A stretch of 9,423 nt of DNA from Candidatus Fraserbacteria bacterium RBG_16_55_9 (GTDB lineage: Bacteria; Bipolaricaulota; Bipolaricaulia; RBG-16-55-9), in assembly GCA_001778455.1 (NCBI GenBank), contig MFGX01000092.1:11789-21211 (forward strand), read 5' to 3'. How positions within the stretch are numbered: the stretch's first letter is position 1; each line of letters starts with the position of its first letter. Made by a program: the position numbers and the translations under genes. The notes below the pieces were generated by a model, which worked only from the letters and a program-made list of their open reading frames with translations, was not told where the DNA came from and did no database searches. Below are positions 6,024 through 9,423 of this stretch, one piece after another.

Positions 6024-6764
6024 ATGGCAGGCCATTCCAAATGGGCCAATATTAAACATCGCAAGGGGAGGCAGGACTCCCTTCGCGGGAAGCTCTTCTC
6101 GAAGATCTCCAAGGAGATCACGATTGCCGCCCGCCACGGCGTGGATCCCGAGAAGAACACTACGCTGGCAGACGTGCTCGAGCGCGCGCGAGCGGCTAAT
6201 GTACCCAAGGACAATATCGAGAGAGCGATCAAGCGCGCGACCGGCGAACTGCCCGGTATGCAGTATGAAGAGACGATTTATGAGGGATACGGGCCTTATG
6301 GAGTAGCCGTCATGGTCCGCGTGGTCACCGACAACAAGAACCGAGCCGTCTCTCTGGTTCGAAAGACATTTGAAGAGTTCGGCGGTAGCCTTCAGGGATC
6401 TGTGGCCTGGCTCTTCGAGCGACGAGGTGTGCTGACGGTCAAGGTCGCACCACAACAAGACCACGATGAACTGCTCATGAAGGCCATCGATCTTGGTGCC
6501 GAAGATATGGAAGAACGAGACGATGAGGTCCAGATCTACTGCCCGGCCGAGCGCATGGCAGCTGTCAAGGAGGGGCTCAAACAGCAAGGAGTGGTCGTCG
6601 AAAGAGCCGAAGCCACTCTCGTCCCCAAGACGACTGTGCCTCTCGTAGGCCGCGAGGCCGAGAAGATCATCAAGTTCATCGAAAAACTCGACGACCAAGA
6701 AGATGTTCAAGAGGTCTTCGCCAACTTTGACGTACCGGAAGAACTGCTCGCCCAGGTCGGCTGA
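6024..6764 (+). CDS. yebC: YebC/PmpR family regulatory protein (TACO1 family)
   Basis: The family is widespread. Members were described as DNA-binding transcriptional regulators and, more recently, as ribosome-associated factors that relieve stalling at proline-rich stretches; which role applies here is not visible. The 246-residue protein starts with the invariant MAGHSKWANIKHRK and continues RQDSLRGKLFSKISKEIT (16-33), AANVPKDNIERAIKRATGE (57-75), YEGYGPYGVAVMV (86-98), TDNKNRAV (102-109) and GSVAWLFERRGV (125-136). The C-terminus carries KLDDQEDVQEVFANFDVPEE (221-240). The start is fixed by the conserved N-terminus and an AGGGAGGAG ribosome-binding site. It is divergent from mgtE. I see no terminator in the 60 bp that follow. 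Confidence 0.95.
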   Translation: MAGHSKWANIKHRKGRQDSLRGKLFSKISKEITIAARHGVDPEKNTTLADVLERARAANVPKDNIERAIKRATGELPGMQYEETIYEGYGPYGVAVMVRVVTDNKNRAVSLVRKTFEEFGGSLQGSVAWLFERRGVLTVKVAPQQDHDELLMKAIDLGAEDMEERDDEVQIYCPAERMAAVKEGLKQQGVVVERAEATLVPKTTVPLVGREAEKIIKFIEKLDDQEDVQEVFANFDVPEELLAQVG

Positions 6765-6786
6765 GCACGCCCGCCATAGCCTACAT

Positions 6787-6817
6787 TTGCCCTAGCTCGC
6801 CCCCTCTATCGTAGAAT
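6787..6817 (+). promoter_or_regulatory. Candidate promoter of the exported-protein gene
   Basis: TTGCCC (6787-6792), a 19-nt spacer and TAGAAT (6812-6817). Transcription would begin near 6824-6825, exactly at the upstream GTG candidate start codon (a leaderless mRNA), or give a leader of about 45 nt if the TTG at 6870 is used. Confidence 0.4.
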
Positions 6818-6824
6818 CTCACTC

Positions 6825-7346
6825 GTGAACACATTCACGCGCAAGCGCGCATCTCAAGGGGGTATTCACTTGACCATTCGAAAGGTCTTTAGTCTGCTTT
6901 CGCTTACACTCATCGCGGTGATGATTGCTATCCCGGTTCGTGCCGTCTCTTTGTCTTCTCTCGAGGTAGGGGTCAAAGTTCCGTTGGCCGGTCTTGCCGC
7001 CATACGTTTGAATGACCAGTTGCGCTTGGAGGTGTCAGCGGCCTTCCCGGGCTTCAGCGCACCTCTGGTCGATTTCGAGGGGATGCTGGCCGCCAAGCTC
7101 TATCCGGGTCCGATGCAACTGGGCGATCTTACAATGGAACCGTTCGTGGGGGGCGGGGCGCTCTTCATTTTTGCCGTGGGGCAGACAGTGCCCGGTCTGG
7201 TCGTCTTGGCGGGTATGGAGAACACCCATCCAGAACTACCCCTAACTCTCTTCGCCGAGGGGAGTGGGGCATTGCTCATGAGCGGGAGTGCGCCGACGCT
7301 CGCCTTCCAGCTCAGCCTGGGAGCCCGCTACGAGTTTGGCCCTTGA
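6825..7346 (+). CDS. Unrecognised small exported protein, possibly beta-barrel-like
   Basis: I do not recognise the family. The longest form (GTG at 6825) is 173 residues. Residues 16-40 form a clear signal peptide: TIRK, a hydrophobic core VFSLLSLTLIAVMIAIPV and a VRA|VS cleavage site after Ala40. The mature part (about 133 residues) is rich in small and hydrophobic residues that alternate in strand-like stretches, with glycine turns (EPFVGGGALFIF, LFAEGSGALL) and an ending LSLGARYEFGP that resembles the last strand of small outer-membrane barrels. There are no cysteines, so it is not a lipoprotein. A TTG at 6870, preceded by AAGGGGG with about 8 nt spacing, would give a tidier signal peptide (158 residues). 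The GTG would need leaderless translation. The start is therefore unresolved. Its stop codon lies inside the clpC -35 box. Confidence 0.6.
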   Translation: MNTFTRKRASQGGIHLTIRKVFSLLSLTLIAVMIAIPVRAVSLSSLEVGVKVPLAGLAAIRLNDQLRLEVSAAFPGFSAPLVDFEGMLAAKLYPGPMQLGDLTMEPFVGGGALFIFAVGQTVPGLVVLAGMENTHPELPLTLFAEGSGALLMSGSAPTLAFQLSLGARYEFGP

Positions 7347-7371
7347 CAACGGACCTGCCAGCCAGTAGAAT
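7343..7371 (+). promoter_or_regulatory. Strong sigma-70-type promoter of clpC
   Basis: A perfect TTGACA (7343-7348), a 17-nt spacer and TAGAAT (7366-7371). The stop codon TGA of the preceding gene (7344-7346) is embedded in the -35 box. Transcription should start near 7378-7379, inside the CIRCE-like dyad, so repressor binding would block initiation. Confidence 0.75.
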
Positions 7372-7377
7372 CCCATA

Positions 7378-7404
7378 TTAGCAGACAGACAATGAGACTG
7401 CTAA
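7378..7404 (+). promoter_or_regulatory. CIRCE-like operator (probable HrcA binding site)
   Basis: The dyad TTAGCAGAC, 9 nt, GACTGCTAA has the exact 9-9-9 geometry of CIRCE (TTAGCACTC-N9-GAGTGCTAA) and matches it at 15 of 18 arm positions. Position 7 of the left arm and its partner in the right arm are both changed (C to G and G to C), which keeps the symmetry; position 8 is an A/A mismatch. It covers the predicted transcription start and ends just before the GAGGG ribosome-binding site, a classic HrcA operator location. HrcA represses heat-shock genes and is inactivated by heat. No hrcA gene is in the window. Confidence 0.65.
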
Positions 7405-7417
7405 TGAGGGATGATCC

Positions 7418-9423
7418 ATGATTCGATTTGATAAATTAACAGAGAAAGCACAGGAGCTCTTTCGCGATGCGGCGGAGCTTCTAGAGAAATTCAAGCACAA
7501 CCAACTCGATGTAGAACATCTCTTCTACGTCCTGGCCGAGAAGGAAGGCGTGGGGCGCGAATTGCTCCAAGAGATCAGCATCCCGCTGCCTGGCTTGCTC
7601 AAAGACCTAGAGATCTTGCTCTATAAGAAACCTCAGATCTCGGCTCCCGCGGGTCAGCAGATCTACCTCACACCAAGGCTGGATAGCTTGGTGAAGTCCG
7701 CGGAGATGGAAGCCGAGCGACTCAAGGACGAGTTTGTGGGGATAGAGCACCTTCTCATCGCCATCAGCCGCGATACGGACGCCCAACTCCGGCGCGTCCT
7801 CAATAAGTATGGGCTCACGCCGGAAGCCGTCTATGCCGCTCTTCAGAAAGTGCGCGGAGTGCAGCGAGTGACGGATCGTGGTGCCGAGAGCCGTTACCAG
7901 ATCCTCGAACGCTACAGCGTCAACCTCACGGAGACGGCCCGATCCGGGAAACTTGACCCTGTCATAGGCCGCAGCCGTGAAGTGCGGCGCGTGGCACAGA
8001 TTCTATCCCGACGCAAGAAGAACAACCCTGTCTTGATCGGCGAACCTGGTGTGGGCAAGACGGCAATCGTCGAGGGCTTAGCGCAGCGGATCGTCGCGGG
8101 CGATGTGCCCCAGACGCTGAAAGAGAAAGAGCTCATCCAGCTGGATCTCGCCGCCATGGTTGCGGGCTCGAAGTTCCGAGGAGAGTTTGAGGAGAGATTG
8201 AAAGCCGCCATGAACGAGATCGAGGCCGCCAAAGGCAAGATCATCGTCTTCATTGACGAGCTACACAACATCGTGGGTGCCGGCGGCGCAGAGGGAGCCA
8301 TCGATGCCTCGAATATCTTAAAGCCTTCACTCGCACGCGGCACATTCCAAGTCATCGGCGCCACGACGCTCGATGAATACCGCGAGCATATCGAAACCGA
8401 TCCCGCCTTAGAACGCCGCTTCCAGAAGGTCCTCATTGAAGAACCCTCACTGGAAGACACCGTCGAGATCTTGAAGGGACTGCGGCCAAAGTTCGAGGAG
8501 CACCATCAGCTGAAGATCACCGATGGCGCGCTCAAGGCCGCTGCCGAACTCTCCCAGCGCTATATCACCGACCGCTTCTTACCGGATAAAGCAGTCGATC
8601 TGATTGACGAAGCGGCCTCCAAAATCCGCATCGACAAGACGTTCACGCCCCAAATCGAAGAACTGGATGCCCGCATCAAGACTGTGGGAGAAGAGCTTTC
8701 TCATTCTGCCGATGGAAAACGCGAGAAGGCACGCCTCGAAGAGAAACTGGAAAGGCTGCGGACTGAGCGAGCGAAGCTCCAGCGCGACTGGGAAGAGAAG
8801 CGCACGCGCCAAGAAGTGACCGCAGAAGACGTGGCCGAAGTCGTCTCGCTCTGGACTGGAATACCTGCGGAGCGCATGTTCGTGGAGGAGCGTCAGAAGC
8901 TCTCTCACATGGAAGATGAGCTGCACAAGCGCCTCGTCGATCAAGAAGAAGCTGTGCGAGCTATCTCTCAGGCGGTGCGCCGCTCGCGCGCTGGCTTAAA
9001 AGACGCGAAGCGTCCCATCGGCAGCTTTCTATTCTTGGGCCCTACTGGCGTGGGCAAGACAGAACTGAGCAAAGCCTTGGCTTGGTTTCTCTTCAATGAT
9101 GAAAACGCGCTGCTTCGAATCGACATGAGCGAGTACATGGAAAAGCATTCCGTAGCGCGGCTGATCGGGGCTCCGCCGGGCTATATTGGTTATGAAGAAG
9201 GTGGGCAACTCACAGAAGCCGTGCGCCGCAAGCCCTATCGTGTCATTCTCTTCGACGAGATCGAAAAGGCCCATCGCGACGTGTTCAATGCTCTGTTGCA
9301 AGTGCTGGACGAGGGGCGACTCACAGACGGCCAAGGCCGCACGGTCGATTTCAGGAACGCTTTGATCATCATGACTAGCAACCTGGGTGGCGAACATTTC
9401 ATCGGTACTCCCAAGATTGGATT
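7418..9423 (+). CDS. clpC: ATP-dependent Clp protease ATP-binding subunit ClpC (3' end outside window)
   Basis: This Hsp100 AAA+ unfoldase would feed proteins into ClpP. The frame is open for 668 residues to the window end. Two Clp N-terminal repeats lie at about 5-50 and 80-125. The first ATPase domain has Walker A GEPGVGKT (208-215), pore loop KFRG (252-255; Phe in place of the usual Tyr), Walker B VFIDE (277-281) and LERRF (331-335). A coiled middle segment (about 408-466) is roughly 59 residues, the size of ClpC and far shorter than ClpB's. The second ATPase domain has Walker A GPTGVGKT (541-548), pore loop GYIGYEEGG (588-596), Walker B VILFDE (609-614) and TSN (653-655). The visible end, I-G plus a TT- codon (Phe or Leu), falls where ClpC carries its ClpP-docking VGF loop. 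GAGGG 7 nt before the ATG is the ribosome-binding site. A CIRCE-like operator precedes it. Confidence 0.92.
   Translation, partial: MIRFDKLTEKAQELFRDAAELLEKFKHNQLDVEHLFYVLAEKEGVGRELLQEISIPLPGLLKDLEILLYKKPQISAPAGQQIYLTPRLDSLVKSAEMEAERLKDEFVGIEHLLIAISRDTDAQLRRVLNKYGLTPEAVYAALQKVRGVQRVTDRGAESRYQILERYSVNLTETARSGKLDPVIGRSREVRRVAQILSRRKKNNPVLIGEPGVGKTAIVEGLAQRIVAGDVPQTLKEKELIQLDLAAMVAGSKFRGEFEERLKAAMNEIEAAKGKIIVFIDELHNIVGAGGAEGAIDASNILKPSLARGTFQVIGATTLDEYREHIETDPALERRFQKVLIEEPSLEDTVEILKGLRPKFEEHHQLKITDGALKAAAELSQRYITDRFLPDKAVDLIDEAASKIRIDKTFTPQIEELDARIKTVGEELSHSADGKREKARLEEKLERLRTERAKLQRDWEEKRTRQEVTAEDVAEVVSLWTGIPAERMFVEERQKLSHMEDELHKRLVDQEEAVRAISQAVRRSRAGLKDAKRPIGSFLFLGPTGVGKTELSKALAWFLFNDENALLRIDMSEYMEKHSVARLIGAPPGYIGYEEGGQLTEAVRRKPYRVILFDEIEKAHRDVFNALLQVLDEGRLTDGQGRTVDFRNALIIMTSNLGGEHFIGTPKIG

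Noticed and set aside
6006..6710. Minus-strand open frame of 234 codons across yebC
   Set aside because: It is antisense to a gene with clear family motifs and a good ribosome-binding site; its translation resembles no family and has no promoter or ribosome-binding site of its own.
7912..8460. Minus-strand open frame of 182 codons inside clpC
   Set aside because: It is a frame shadow of the AAA+ coding sequence; the composition (Ser/Arg/Met rich) is typical of antisense frames.
8579..9397. Two further minus-strand frames (8579-8944 and 9029-9397) inside clpC
   Set aside because: They are shadows of the conserved second half of clpC, with no independent signals.
7418..9423. Annotation of the Hsp100 gene as clpB
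   Set aside because: The middle domain is about 59 residues, about half of ClpB's, and an I-G-[F/L] ClpP-docking loop lies where ClpC has it.
1..9423. CRISPR array, insertion sequence, phage genes, toxin-antitoxin pair, tRNA or rRNA
   Set aside because: I saw no regularly spaced repeats, transposase or integrase motifs, or structural RNA signatures on either strand; gene content is all housekeeping.

Overview
The window reads as a compact, gene-dense bacterial chromosome segment of moderately high GC (estimated by eye), carrying housekeeping genes. I found no insertion sequence, prophage, CRISPR array, tRNA or rRNA. It is probably not from a proteobacterium: the Hsp100 gene at the right end is ClpC-type with a short middle domain, and it carries a CIRCE-like heat-shock operator. 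A small exported protein that looks rich in beta strands hints at an envelope with an outer membrane. I cannot name the phylum; a deep-branching or uncultured, possibly thermophilic lineage would fit, but that is a guess.

Layout, left to right. Positions 1-191 hold the 3' end of a small zinc-ribbon membrane protein gene (+), followed by a 67-nt inverted repeat that is probably its terminator. holA (+, 331-1275), for the delta subunit of DNA polymerase III, converges on and overlaps the preprotein-translocase operon yajC-secD-secF (-, 3917 down to 1262). The two internal junctions of that operon are both 4-nt ATGA overlaps. Next come dcd (-, dCTP deaminase) and mgtE (-, Mg2+ channel/transporter). 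mgtE is divergent from yebC (+), with start codons only 62 bp apart. After yebC come an unrecognised exported protein gene (+, 6825-7346) and clpC (+, 7418 to beyond the window).

The control signals are unusually legible. Six sigma-70-type promoters can be proposed. The clpC one is a TTGACA-17-TAGAAT promoter whose -35 box contains the stop codon of the preceding gene. Four of the six share the -10 hexamer TAGAAT instead of TATAAT. Immediately downstream of the clpC -10 box is a dyad with the exact 9-9-9 geometry of CIRCE (the HrcA operator), with a compensatory base swap in both arms.

Functionally this is a mosaic of core processes: clamp loading, protein export, dUTP/dTTP precursor supply, Mg2+ homeostasis, YebC-family translation/transcription control and protein quality control. 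I see no new multi-gene system. The points most worth checking are the variant CIRCE, the recurrent TAGAAT box, the nearly leaderless holA start, the long-loop inverted repeat and the unassigned exported protein.
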